DNA from: Coniferiporia sulphurascens
Lineage: Eukaryota; Basidiomycota; Agaricomycetes; Hymenochaetales; Hymenochaetaceae
Direction of reading: 5' to 3'
NCBI GenBank assembly: GCA_002794785.1
Contig: NBBA01000008.1
Location: forward strand, 124,001-188,000
DNA: 64,000 nucleotides
In this document: piece after piece, positions 23,790 to 34,954 of the stretch
How the letters are laid out: the number at the start of each line of letters is the position of its first letter
How positions within the stretch are numbered: the stretch's first letter is position 1
The notes under the pieces: model-generated
What the model was told of the DNA's origin: nothing
Databases searched by the model: none
What the model saw: the letters and a program-made list of their open reading frames with translations, nothing else
Made by a program: the position numbers and the translations under genes

Positions 23790-25560
23790 CTACCGCCCCT
23801 TCTCCCACTCGACTAATCTACGCATCACATCCACCCACTCCTCCTCCGTCCTCGCCCCCGCCACCCACCTCTCCACCTCCTCCCTCCCCAGCCCCTCCAC
23901 GCGCGCCCACCCATCCCACAGCAGCCCCGCCTCCTCCCGACTCCACCGCCTCCACTCCTCCACAAACGGCCTCCCGTCGTCCGGCAGCGCCCCTCTCTCC
24001 TTCAAGAACCGCACCAGCTCATCCTGGTACGCGTGCGACGCGTCCGGCCTGCGCCCGTTGTCGTCCGGGTCGGCGTCCACGTCGATCAGCCGGTGCCCGA
24101 CTTTATATGGATCGACCCCGCGCTCCCTGAAATGCGCCTCGCGCCTCCTTAGCTGCGCCAGCATCTCCGATCTCGAAGGCAAGAGCGCCTCGTCCGCCAG
24201 CGCGTACGCGACGAGCAACGCCTGCGCAATATCCGACGGACAATTCGCCGTCAACACCGGCAGCCCCACGAACGTCAGCGCAGTCGGCGGGTACCCCCGC
24301 GCGAGCGAGAACACGTGCTCGTGCAGCGGGTAGATGTACTGCAAGTTCGTTCTCAACTGCTCCGGCGCGTCCTCGTCCCCCCGCCGGACGCACCCGGCAC
24401 GACGTCGAGTGCACCTCCGTCAGTGAGGAACGGCACGCGCAACTCGTACCCTGTCCCAAGCACAACAGCGTCCACGTCCTCCACGGCCGTCCCGTCTGTA
24501 AACACGACACCCTCCTCCGTAAATCGCTCGATCCCCGGTTTGAGGACGTACGGCGCGTCGAGCCGACCCGGTCTCGCCCCGCTTCTCGAGGAAAGGTACA
24601 TCTACCATTTATCCCAATGAGCCATCCAAAACACTTTCAAAAAACGTATCCGTATCCTCACCTTCTTCGCAAATGGCGCCGTATGCAGCACGACGTCCCG
24701 CCCACTCGCCCCACTCCCAACAACCAGCACCGTCTTCCCCGCATACGGCTCCCCGCCCCTCCAAAACACCGTATGCAGGATCTCCCTCCCCCCTTTAGCC
24801 GCAACCACGCCTCCTGCCCCGGCCACGTCGGGACAAGCGGGTACCTATTATGCCCACTCGCAACCACAAGATGGTCAAACCCCCTCCACCTCAACACGTC
24901 CTCGTTCTTCTCCAACACCGTCACGTTCCACCCAGACCCAGTCCACGCACTTCGCACAACGCTCACGTTCAGCCTCACATGCTCCATCAGCCCAAACGCC
25001 TCCGCGTAGTCCACGTGGTACTGCTCGACGTGCCCATGCGCGGGGAACAGCGGCGTGCGTGGGCGGAAGGGGAAGTGCGGGTACGTCATTGTCGGGTGGG
25101 GCGTGTTGGTTCTGAGGCCTGGGTATAGCGGCGTTTCGGGGAGTGTTGGCGGGTGTGGCGGCGTCGGGTCGGGGAGCCTGCGCGGGGTGGGTCAGCGGAG
25201 AAGTCCGGGGGGATGATAACGCAAACGCAAACGCGAAACTCACCAAACCCCGCCTACGTTCCTCCGCTCTTCAAACAAAACGATCTCCCAACCCCGGCGG
25301 ACATCCTCTGGTAGGTCGAGCAGCACCTTCAGCATCGCAAGTCCAGCGCTCCCCGCGCCGACGATCGCTATTGACTTGCTGACGTTGGCGTTGACATTCG
25401 CGTTTGGGTAGTTTGTATACTCGTTCTTGACGCTGAGGACTTTCTGGTTCTGGCTTTGGTATTGGTATTGGTATTGATCCACAGCGCGTCCGTCCGACAG
25501 CAGCGAGCAGAGCGCGAGTAAGACGAACCCTGCCCCTGTCAGTCCCGCACGGCAACGCAT
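23790..25560 (-). CDS. Flavin-containing monooxygenase-like protein with N-terminal signal/anchor
   Basis: This is an FAD- and NADPH-dependent oxygenase of the FMO type. Residues 6-22 are hydrophobic (GLTGAGFVLLALCSLL), a signal peptide or anchor, followed by a low-complexity Tyr/Gln/Asn stretch. The FAD loop GAGSAG is at about 68-73. Intron 1 joins GGVW to LPDPTPP; downstream are YPGLRTNTPHPTMTYPHFPF, the NADPH loop GSGASG and LGTGYELRVPFL (ATGY-type). A second intron falls near 24602-24657. At the C6 run 24377-24382 the frame that carries DVVPGASGGG ends, and the family-like EQLRTNLQYIYPLHEH continues in another frame. One extra G on the coding strand would join them. The C-terminus is Glu/Arg-rich. 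Substrate unknown. Confidence 0.82.
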
Positions 25561-26963
25561 AGTCAGGTTCCGTTTCGTTTCCAGGATCCCTTATCAGGTC
25601 AGGTCAGGTCGGGTCAGGTCGAGTCGAGTCGAGGCGAGGCGGGTAGAGCGTAGCCAGTTAACGTACACCTCACCACACCGTAAAGTCACGGTCCTCGTCT
25701 CGCACAGACGTAGACGAGGCCTTGTGAGCAGCAACAGCAAGCAGCATCACTAATCCCCAGACGCCCGCATTAGTCGTCCAAAGAATGAAGCCACACCGAG
25801 TCCGTATTGCGTGATTGTAGCTTTTCATGGTTCATGTAATACTAGAGGCCAGAAGCGGGGGAGTTTAGTCGTTTGTCGTTTGTCGTTATGGAAGCATGCA
25901 TATGAGCGGCGCTTTCTTTTGCTTACGGGAAGTATTCGAGGGTCGTCCTGATGGAGACTCGACACTGGCACGTCGAGACGACCCGGAAGTATACATGTAA
26001 GTAGAAGGCTTGAGCTCTGCTTGGGAAGCGCGTGTCCGGCTGTGAATTATCGAGTCTCCTGTCTCCTGTCGCCTGCCGCCCTGTCCTGTTCCATGTATGT
26101 ACTTCAAGCCGTCGTAGCCACAGGACTACAGTACTGTCCGAAAGTTTAGAATTTTAGACGCCCAATTGAATATAGATGCATGTATACCGTGTTATCGTCA
26201 GATCTAGGCTCTATCGGCCCTCTCCTCCTTGGCCCAGCGGCCTGGCCAGTAGTCGGCACTTGACCGTAGAAAAGTAAAACTTGGACCTCGCGGAGTCGCG
26301 GACTATACGACTCGACAGGCCACATCCGAGTCCGAGTCTCAGGCTGTTGTTGATGGTACGGGAATATAAAAAAGGAAAAGTGTGCAGTACGTGATAATAT
26401 TAATATTAATATTCCCCGAACCGCCGGGGAAAAGTGATTGATTCTACAGTAGTAAACCCCGCGCGACAAAGACAAACCGCTACCGGTACGTACGAGTGCA
26501 AAAAGAGAAAAAAAAGAGCCAACCCCCACGTCTTGCTCGCCGCCCGCCGCCCGCCGTCGCCGATGGGTCAAAGTTCAAACCCATTCGGAAACAAGCGGCG
26601 GCTGACGTAATCCACGTTCCTGGCTGTGGGCTTACGGGCATGGAAGTGCGCCCTGAGAGAGAGATCAAAGGTCGTCCGCTTCCCCTCACAGACTCCTCCG
26701 TCGCCGTCTCTTCTCTCTCTTCCTTTTTTACACCTCCCGTACACCATACTCGATCCGCGCACGCACGCACGCACATACGTCTTCTTAAGCCTTTGACTGC
26801 ATAGCCTGCGATCGACACGCTACACGGTACTGAAAAAGGAGGAGAAGATCTTGGATTTTGGATTTTGGATCGTGGTCCCGAATCGAGACGGAAAGAAAGC
26901 TCTGACCGATCGAACCCGACCAATTCGACATACGCTACTGCTCCCTACACCCGACCGAACACG
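25561..26963. other. Divergent intergenic region with simple repeats
   Basis: Probable promoters of the monooxygenase (minus) and the GPI protein (plus). Pentameric repeats of the AGGTC/GAGTC type lie at about 25590-25642, ATTAAT repeats at 26396-26413 and a CA-rich ACGC run at 26757-26772. No gene is recognised. Confidence 0.5.
25590..25642 (+). repeat. Degenerate pentamer tandem repeat (AGGTC/GAGTC)
   Basis: About ten 5-nt units drift from CAGGT/AGGTC through GAGTC to GAGGC, just upstream of the monooxygenase start. Confidence 0.7.
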
Positions 26964-27682
26964 ATGCATTTCCTCAAACTTGTCTTTGGCCTCGCGGTTC
27001 TTGCGCTCGTCCCGCTGTTGACGCAGGCCGACATGGGCTGTAAGCACCCGACCCTCCAACTCCCAACCATGTTTGTTTCTTCCCTAACACGCTCACACAG
27101 CGTACTTCCAATTCGTCCAGCCAGTCCAGGGCACGGAGTGGGTGAACGGGAAGACCAACCCTATATTGTGGAAGAAGGGCCTCCTCGATTCCGTTTTCAT
27201 GTTCGACCTCGAACTTGCCCGGTTGAGCGAGGACGGCGTAATCCTCGTCGCCCTCAACGGTCCGTCTCTCTCCCACCTCTACGCCCCTCCTTCCACTAGT
27301 ACTCACCCCCTCCGCACCAGTGAACGCCAACACAGGCAAACTGGACCTCTTCCTCCAAGACGTGCCCTCAGGCGACGACTACTACCTCCTCTTCCTCAAC
27401 TCCACACACGGCGGGATGCACGCCATCTCCCCGCGCTTCACTGTCCTCGACGCCGGCGCCTCCGTCAACGCCTCGCAGTCCGCCGCGCCCGCCGCCACCG
27501 CCGCGTCCACCGTCAGCATCTCCGGCGGCCCGAACCCCACCGCCGTCTTCGCCACGACGTTCTCCCCTATCACTGGCGCGGCTGTCCCTGCGTGGCGGCT
27601 TGGCACGGGCGCGGGCGCGGGCGTGGGTGTGGTTGCTGCGCTGGGCGCGGCGCTGGTGGGTGCGGCGTGGACGGTGTTATAG
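26964..27682 (+). CDS. GPI-anchored Ser/Thr-rich cell-surface protein, Kre9/Knh1-like N-terminus
   Basis: Exons 26964-27039, 27101-27259 and 27321-27682 give 198 residues. A clear signal peptide (MHFLKLVFGLAVLALVPLLT) is followed by a beta-rich domain with QPVQGTEWVNGKTNPILWKK, the pattern of the yeast Kre9/Knh1 N-terminal (Ser-Thr-rich GPI-anchored membrane protein) family. An Ala/Ser/Thr-rich linker and a hydrophobic C-terminus (GVGVVAALGAALVGAAWTVL) follow, as expected for GPI attachment. The protein is probably on the plasma membrane or in the wall. Family members are linked to beta-glucan assembly or are of unknown role. The gene is intact, and both introns (61 nt) are canonical. Confidence 0.85.
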
Positions 27683-28399
27683 TGTGTGGTGTAACGGTCT
27701 TCCATTCCCCGTTCATCTTTCCGTCCCCATACCCCGCTCTGTTCTCCCCTGTACACACTTACGTACTTCCCTCCCCTGCCGCATGACGTCCCTTCGTTGC
27801 CAGGTAGCCCTTCTGACGGGGGGTCATTCTTGACTGGGTCCGTCAGGCCCAGCAAGTGACGCGGCGGCACGCTGTCGACTACTATTACATACTACCATTT
27901 TTCTAGAGGCGGGCGGACGAAACTCGGACCTTCTATTTGCCTAATATAATACGAAACACATCCCTTGTCATCGCTATCTATACAACTGTCCAGTTCCTTT
28001 ATTTCTTTCCTTTCTTTTGTTTCTTTTGTTTCTGTTAAGGACATGTTTTACGCGTGCGGTGGGACGCGGGACGTGATGCCAGTATTAATGCCTGAGTCCT
28101 GACGATCCGAGTCAGGGGACTTCGGAGCCTGCGTTCAGGTTAAAGTCACACCTTTCAAGACCGATCGACAGAGGACTAGCACTCGCTTATACCATACTCA
28201 TTAGGTGCGCAACACTGCCAGTGGTACGCTCGCTCTTGCGCGCCCGGAGTCAGGCCCCATACGATAACTCAGACTCTCTGATAATCGTAATCGTGCACTA
28301 CAATAGTACCTGGTGCTACAGTACTACAGTACTAGTGCCGCGGATAAGCCTGAGCTTAAGGCTTGGGCTGTGACGTTCTCAGGCTCACGAGCCCGAGCC

Positions 28400-28530
28400 C
28401 GATTCCGAGTCGGGTTAATGTTAATATCGATATTAGTGGCAAAACTTGAATGCAGTTAGTCTATGTTGGTGATCACTGGCCCAGGGATCCAACCCCGACT
28501 CCCGACTCCGAGTCTCTTGATAAACAGAGT
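28400..28530 (+). repeat. Block duplicated at 30110-30240
   Basis: Both blocks share an order of words: GGGTTAATGTTAAT or GGCTAACTTGAACATTAAT, GCAGTTAGTC or GTAGTTAGTCC, GTGAT, CCAGGGATCC or CCAAGGATCC, then GACTCCGAGTCTC. Confidence 0.6.
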
Positions 28531-29131
28531 TTCAAGTCTAGAGTCTGACTCGGAGCCTGACTCGGAGGTACAAGCACACTAGTACTGGCAGGAGACCGGA
28601 ACCCCGACTCAGGACATTCAGAATACAACTTGAACTTTGAACCCCACAGGCCCGGGTATAGGTAAGTAAGTAGGTAAGTAATTTTATCGCTTGAGTTACT
28701 ACGTGTGCCAGTGCCGACTCGGCTTTCAATTATCAGTATTGATTCGAGTCTGGGGAAGAAATAAATCTTATAAAACTCGTAAAACTCTCTTTTGTTCTCT
28801 CTCCCTCTCTCGCTTTTAGTCTTTCGGTGGGGTTTTAATCCCGTAGCCTCAGGCTGAGGCCCGGGGTGGAGACTGATTTGCTATGCAGGTGTAGCGGTAG
28901 GGGTAGCTACAATTGTCAATTAACTTGAAGTACTGATTGGTAACCGTAAACAACACTGACGAGGTCGGACGTTCCAGGACACACACCGCGACCGTACACG
29001 GCGTCTGCGCTCATCTCGTTCGGGTTCTCGGGTTCTCTTCCCCTCCCCACCCCCACCCCACCCTCCTATGACGGCCGCGCCATCAACCCAGCTCCCGCCA
29101 GGACTCGGACTACTTTTACAAATCATTCTTG

Positions 29132-29163
29132 CACTCGGACTCGGACTTGGACTCGGACTCGGA
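29132..29163 (+). repeat. ACTCGG hexamer tandem array
   Basis: Five near-perfect ACTCGG units with one T for C change. Confidence 0.8.
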
Positions 29164-29239
29164 AGGCGCGAGCACTGGCAGCAGAGACGAACCCGAGTGC
29201 CCTTAAGATCTCGCATCTCGCATTACCATTTTCCACAGC

Positions 29240-29930
29240 ATGAACATGGGCAAACTGAAGCACCAGTACCAGCACTCAGCATTTGGCACTCAGCATTTGG
29301 CACACAGCACATATCACACAGCACAAAGCACACGACACAGCGAGGGTCTTCACTTTTGTGAGTCCAGTGACGACGTGTTTTGACACTAGTACACCGTATA
29401 CAAAGCCAAAGCCAGAAACAAAACCAAAAATCAAAAATGAGGAAGCAGTCTAGATAGTAACACTTAACGCAAGCGGCAAGAGGAAACCAAACCAAACCAA
29501 GAGGAAAAGGGAAAGCAGAAACAAAAGCTAAAGGGGGGTAGGGGGGGAAGCTTGTAGTTAGCTCTTTATATACTACAAATATCATGATGTACATACAACG
29601 CACAACGCGCAACGCGTGCCCAGGCCATGATTCGCTTTCGGATACGGGGACACGGGGTCAGACTCGGGTTAGGGCTCGGGGTCAGAGGTAGGGGCGTGGG
29701 CGTTATTTTTTTTGTCTTCCATCACAAACAGGGGCCCGGGAAGAGGGTTTTTACGAACGAGAGGGAGGGTGGGAAAATGGGGTGGGTGTTGGGGCTGCGA
29801 GAACGAGAACGAGAACAAGAGCGAGGGCTGCGACGGGTGAACGGGCCCCACTGTTAAAAGAGGTGAGGGGGGCGAGAGTCGAAGGTCGAAGGTCGAAAAT
29901 CGAAAACCGACAGAGCGCAACCACTTTTAG
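29240..29930 (+). repeat. Non-coding block, first copy (second at 31460-32310)
   Basis: Both blocks contain, in the same order, CA-rich repeats, the word AGTCTAGATAGTAA, CACTTAACGCAAG or TACTTAACGCAAG, GCCCAGGCC, a poly-T and TTCCATCACAAA segment, TTTTACGAACGAGAGGG, GGTGAACGGGCCCC and GAGCGCAACC. The spacing suggests an old duplication about 2.3 kb long. Confidence 0.7.
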
Positions 29931-30090
29931 CATCTCCTCCGAGTCCTCCCACTTTATTTCGAGAGTGCAGACTCGGACAAGCTGAGGTTAGGCTCAAAGC
30001 CCAGAAGCTCCGAGTCTTGACTCGACTCGACTCGGAAGACCGTGACTCGGACGTTCTCACGAATCCGAGTCTGACTTCGAGCAGACCTCC

Positions 30091-30121
30091 GAATCCGAGT
30101 CCGAGTCCGAGTCCGAGTCGG
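30091..30121 (+). repeat. CCGAGT hexamer tandem array
   Basis: Five CCGAGT units (reverse complement of ACTCGG) in a row. Confidence 0.8.
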
Positions 30122-31459
30122 GCTAACTTGAACATTAATGGCAAATGTAGTTAGTCCATGCCAGTGATAATTGACTCGGATCAGCGGTGGGTCCAAGGAT
30201 CCGAGACCCGACTCCGACTCCGAGTCTCGTGAATCATGATAAGCACAGTTCTGATTATGGGTTGTCAGAATGAGAGATGTATCACGTGCGATCTCTGACT
30301 TCCGAGTCGGTGATACTACTAGTAGGACATCACCATGATACAGTTCCCAGTAGTAGAATTTTGGCTGTAGCGTAGTTAGTTCTTGGTCGAAAGATGCCGG
30401 ATCGATTTTTTTTTCTTCGGCGAAAACTGCCACGGTACAACACCTCAACATGGGTAGTAAGACCTTCTTCACTCTGTACACTCAATACAGGACAGTCACG
30501 GTACTAGTCCAACATTAATCCGGGGAAAAAAATGTAACTTGTAACTCTCCCTCTCCCCCCCTCTCTCTTTTGGCGTGCCCGGGTTTTTTTTTGACCAAAC
30601 TCGGACTCGGACAAGATGGAGCTTGCTCTGGACTACTACTACCAGTAGTATCATATCACACTCAGGCTCAGGCTAGTGTACGTACGGTGTAGTAGCAGGT
30701 CCAAGCTGCACCGGGGAAATACTGGAGTTATGGGACCATGATGGATGAAATGGAAACTGTCGCGCTGATACCGTAATTACCACTGTATTTACCGGTTGGA
30801 AGAGTGGAGAGGTGGGGCCAGCCACTGCCACGGTCGATCATAACGTCGATCCAGATCCCGGACTAGCTACTCCCCAGTCACGGTGCCCGTTTCATCCGGG
30901 GTTATCTCCCCCTCCCCCTCCCCCCCAACCCCTATGGCGAATCCAGCCGCGCGATTAAGCCATCCCCCGAGCCCGCACCCGCACCCGCATCCGCACCGAC
31001 CTGAGAAGAAAAAGGCGGGAGCAGTGAAGACGAGGTCTCTCAAGACCTTGCATCACTCTTCTTAATTAAATTTAAATTTAAAACAAATATTTAAAACCAT
31101 GTTACGAGAGAAACGATAACCCCCCGGGCCACATGCGTATTACATGTATATTACTTACTGCCCGGTGTACTTTACGTCCCGTGGCCCGTCGTCGTGGGCC
31201 CGGGCCCGTCAAACCAGACTCGCACTAAGGGAAAGGGATAGCTGAGGGAATATTAATACCTACGGGAATTAATACCGTTTGATATCCTTTTTTTTTTGGT
31301 GTTTTTGCCTTAGTGTCTGAGTCGGCGGCCCATACGGACGGACGGTGTCGGTTGCCGTCACGGTGCGCTCGCAGCTCGGCGCTTGACGGCCCACACACAC
31401 GCGTACGGACGGAAATCAAAATCAGCACAAAAAGGACAAAAAGTAGATAAACGAAGCAA

Positions 31460-32310
31460 CAGCACATGGCACACAACACACAACGCACAGCACACAGCAC
31501 ACAGCACACAGGGGACGACACAGAGAGTACTAGTGTCTTTGTGGGTCCAGCAACGACAACGACGACTTTCAAACACTCCGTATACAAAATCAAAAATCAA
31601 AATCAAAAATCAAAAACCAAAAACCAAAATCGAAATCGAAACCAAAAAAAATGAGGAGGGAGTCTAGATAGTAATACTTAACGCAAGGCGAGGGACGCTT
31701 TCCCTCTACATATCATATCATGATGTACAAACGCGTCGCGCGCCCAGGCCCTGACTCGGACTCGGACTCGGACTCGGACTCAGGCCTGGGCTTGGGATTC
31801 GTGTGCCCCTCTTTCCTCCCGTTCTCACCGGGGGGACGAGGGCGTTCTTTTTTTTTGTCCTTCCATCACAAAGACGAACAAGGGCAGGGGGAGGGTTTTA
31901 CGAACGAGAGGGGGTGGGGGGTTGCGATAGCGAGAATGAGGACGAGAATGAGGACGAGGACGAGGAAGGGTGTGATGAGAGCATGAGAACATGAGCAACG
32001 ACGAGAGCGAAGAAAACAAGGACGTAATGAAGAAGCGGGGAGGTTGTGAGGCGCGAGGCGTGAGGCATGAGGTGTGAGATGCGAGGGAGGAGAGCAGGCG
32101 CAGACGATAGAAGCGAATCGCGAATCAGATATGACAGATAGCGGAGGAACGGAGACGAAGCTGACGACGACGGTGACGATGTGAACTGGTATAATGTGGC
32201 AGGGCTGCGACAGGTGAACGGGCCCCGCTGTTAGGGAGAGGGGAGGTGAAGAGGGGGGGGGGGAGGGCGAGAGTCGAAGGCTGAAGGTTAGAGGCCGACG
32301 GAGCGCAACC
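31460..32310 (+). repeat. Non-coding block, second copy (first at 29240-29930)
   Basis: Partner of the block at 29240-29930; it ends with GAGGCCGACGGAGCGCAACC. Divergence is visible in simple-repeat parts, while the AGTCTAGATAGTAA and TTTTACGAACGAGAGGG words are nearly unchanged. Confidence 0.7.
31752..31782 (+). repeat. GACTCG hexamer tandem array
   Basis: Five GACTCG units in a row. Confidence 0.8.
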
Positions 32311-32541
32311 GCTTCCCAACGGCTCCCTTACCCCGTTTTGTTCCGAAAACCCACCTGACACAGATGCCAGACAGGGAGTGAAAGCGAGCGAGCGAGCGGG
32401 CGGTCGGACGGGCGGGCGCGTGGCTGGGTGGCTGGGTGATTGAGTGAGTGATTGAGGGGTATCGAGAAGAGAAGCACCGTCACTACGGCAAGGACGGACG
32501 ATTAAAAAAAAAACCTCCCGCACACAGACACAGCCTCCCAA

Positions 32542-34954
32542 TTAATAGCACCCCGGCGCAAAATCGTCCCACAGCGCGTCCTCACAGCCGAGCGTCTCGA
32601 GCCACTCCTCCGCATGCAGCTGCACGCGACGCTCGGGCCACTCCTCGAGTGCCTCGATGTGGCCGTCCGGCCGGCGCCGCACGGTGTAGAACTTGTTCGC
32701 GATGTTCACGAGTTGCACGCTGTGCGGGAGTACTGTCTCGACGAAGTGCGCTTCGTCGCGCACGTCTGTGTCGAGTAGAGCGATGTATCGCAGGTTCGGC
32801 GGTAGGCCGGGGCGCATCGTCTGTGTATTTAAAAAAAAAAGAGTGTGCGACCCGGTCGCGATGCGAGAAGTCAGTTAATGTGTTGCTACGAACAACGTTC
32901 AGGGTCAAGAGAAGGGTGGGGGGACTGACGTTAAGGAATTGCTCAGAGTTTCGCCTGGGCACCCCGCTCATGAGGAGCGCCAGCAAACCGCGAGGAACGA
33001 TCCACGAGAACAACCCAGGGCTCGCGTCCTTGGTAACCGTGATGGCAAGGTGGCGAAGCTTCGGCAGGCCCGGAAGCACGCCAAGCATCGACGCGTCGTA
33101 GCCCATACCCTTCTGATTCGTCTCGCCCACCACATCCAGCTCGAGCTTCTCAAGACGCGGATGCGCACGGAGGAACTCCGCGATCGCAGGGAAGAGCCCC
33201 GGGTCCGCGCACCCCGTGCCCATGTTCTCGAGCGCGCGGAACCCGAAGTCGCGGAGACGCGGGAGCGCGGCTGCGTTCGTGCGGAACTGCGCGGAGACGC
33301 CGGTGAGGAGGACGCAGCTCACGCGGAGCGACTCGAGTTGCTCGCCGCGCGAGAAGATCTGCGCGAACGTGTCTGCGCCTGCAGGGACGGTGCCTACGAA
33401 CTCGAGGTGCGTGAGGTTCGCGAGCGCTACGGCGGGTGCGGGCGGGAACGCGGCGTAGTATGCGCAAAGACAGAGTTTGCGTAGCGTCGAGCGGTTTTGC
33501 GCGAGGAACGCGCCGAGTGAGTGCGAGCTGTGGTCACGCACGAGTTTGAACTGCGTGAGGTGGGTCAGGTGAGGGAGTACGGGTTCCGAGTCGTGCTCGG
33601 GTTCGACGATGAGGGACTCGAGTCGCGGGTGCGTCGTGCCGAGCACCGTAGCGACCCGATTCCACACGTCGTTCGAGCCGGAGAAAATGACCTCCCTGAG
33701 GTTTAGTAGTTTGGGTAGTGCGGTAATTAGCATGTCTACACGATTGTCAGCTTCACGTCCTTGCATCGATCGGAGAAACCTCACTAGTTTGGAACGCCAT
33801 ATGATTGTTCCTGTCCCTGCGCTCGGCAGAGATACGCACGGTCTTGATGAGCTTCGCGAATGAGGGGTCAAGCACGATACGGGCGATGATGTCCGCCGTG
33901 CGCTGTGCGAGCTGCTTCTCGAGGCGGAAGCCCGGCCGGTCCGGATGGTCCTGTTCGGCCGCGCCCCAGAGCTTCTCCTCGCCCGCGAGCTTGCACACGC
34001 CAAAGTGAATGTCAACAGTCTCAAAGACGAACTCGAACGCAATGCGCGAGAGCACATGCGGGATGTGTAGTAGCGTCTTGAGGTCACGGCGCGGCAGGAA
34101 CGACGCGATCTGCCGCCAGAGCTCCGGCGACAACCGTCGCGACGCGCTCTCGATATTCCATAGCCTGAACTGCGAGTAGGGGGATCAGTCCGAATTTATT
34201 CTGCAGGAGGGTTGAAAAAAAAATGGATAAATAAATTAGGAGCCCGCAGTGAGCTATGGGAAATTATATTGGATCGCCCGCGCGACGCGCGGATATTCCT
34301 CTGAACCGAAGTAGGGGCGCGCGCCGTAAATTTAACCCGCAGCTGAGAACTCACGTCTTTGGTCGTCGCCCCGCCCGAGGAGGGGAGGGAGAGGAGCGAG
34401 GTCGCGACGGCATGATCCGGGACGAGCTCGAGCACCTTGTACAAGTCTGACGCATACGCGAGTTAGGTTCAACCGGACCGCCACAACCCCCCCGAGAACG
34501 CACCTTGGCGCGCCTTCGTGATGTCGCCCGACGCCATGCGCGCGCGGCCGCGCAGGAGCAGCGCCTGCACGCGCTGGGGCGTGCCGATGTTCGCGGCCTG
34601 CAGACAGCTCACGACGGCGTTCTCGATGATATGGTGCGAGAATGGACTGCAGCGACCCGAACGGAAGCAAACTTCCCATCAGCGTGAGGGCAGGGTCACG
34701 GTTGGGCGCAGAACGCACTTTGCCAGCTTGAGGAGGTTCATGGCGTGTATGAGGACCTCGGCCTTCTGCTCGTTGGAGAGACGCTCGCAGACATCGCGGA
34801 TGCTGGCGTCGAGGATGCGGGGGTTGACGACGTCCTGGGCGGCAGCGGCGACGGGCGCGGTGCGCTGGAGGTGGCGCGAGGGTTCGTGGTGAGGATGGGA
34901 GTGGGGGTGCTGGTGCGGCATCGTTCTGCTGGTACTGGGAACAGGGAGAGCCAT
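32542..34954 (-). CDS. F-box protein with N-terminal TPR-like helices and a leucine-rich-like body
   Basis: The N-terminus (start 34954, or the in-frame ATG at 34921) is His/Pro-rich, MPHQHPHSHPHH, then helical: RILDASIRDVCERLSNEQKA, IIENAVVSCLQAANIG, RVQALLLRGRARMASGD and DLYKVLELVPDHAVA, a tetratricopeptide-like array. An intron of about 190 nt precedes FRLWNIESASRRLSPELW and the F-box-like helix LSPELWRQIASFLPRRDLKT. A roughly 350-residue body of repeated LxxLxxL strands follows, to GCEDALWDDFAPGCY. A break near 33.76 kb is resolved by a 49-nt phase 1 intron joining MAFQT to NMLITALP. F-box proteins recruit substrates to SCF ubiquitin ligases; this fungal family is large and its targets are unknown. 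Confidence 0.78.

Larger units (their letters stand above)
27683..32541. other. Gene-free, repeat-rich stretch of about 4.9 kb
   Basis: I found no credible gene on either strand. The DNA is rich in GACTCG/CGAGTC words, CA-rich words (GCACACAGCACAC), purine-rich runs and poly-T, and contains internally duplicated blocks listed separately. Open frames up to 175 codons, such as the minus-strand one at 29954-30481, consist largely of translated repeats. Confidence 0.6.

Noticed and set aside
23301..24333. Long plus-strand open frames across 23.3-24.3 kb
   Set aside because: From 23790 they are antisense shadows of the GC-rich monooxygenase exon; the part before has no recognisable content.
29954..30481. 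Minus-strand open frame of 175 codons
   Set aside because: Much of it translates the CCGAGT repeats (Arg-Thr and Ser-Glu runs), with no domain and no conserved splice context.
29281..31520. CA-rich repeats resembling a CRISPR-like array
   Set aside because: The units are irregular simple repeats without unique spacers, and the genome is eukaryotic.
33720..33790. Frame break in the F-box gene
   Set aside because: A 49-nt phase 1 intron (GTGAGG..GTGTAG) removes it and matches the expected MAFQT-NMLI joint.
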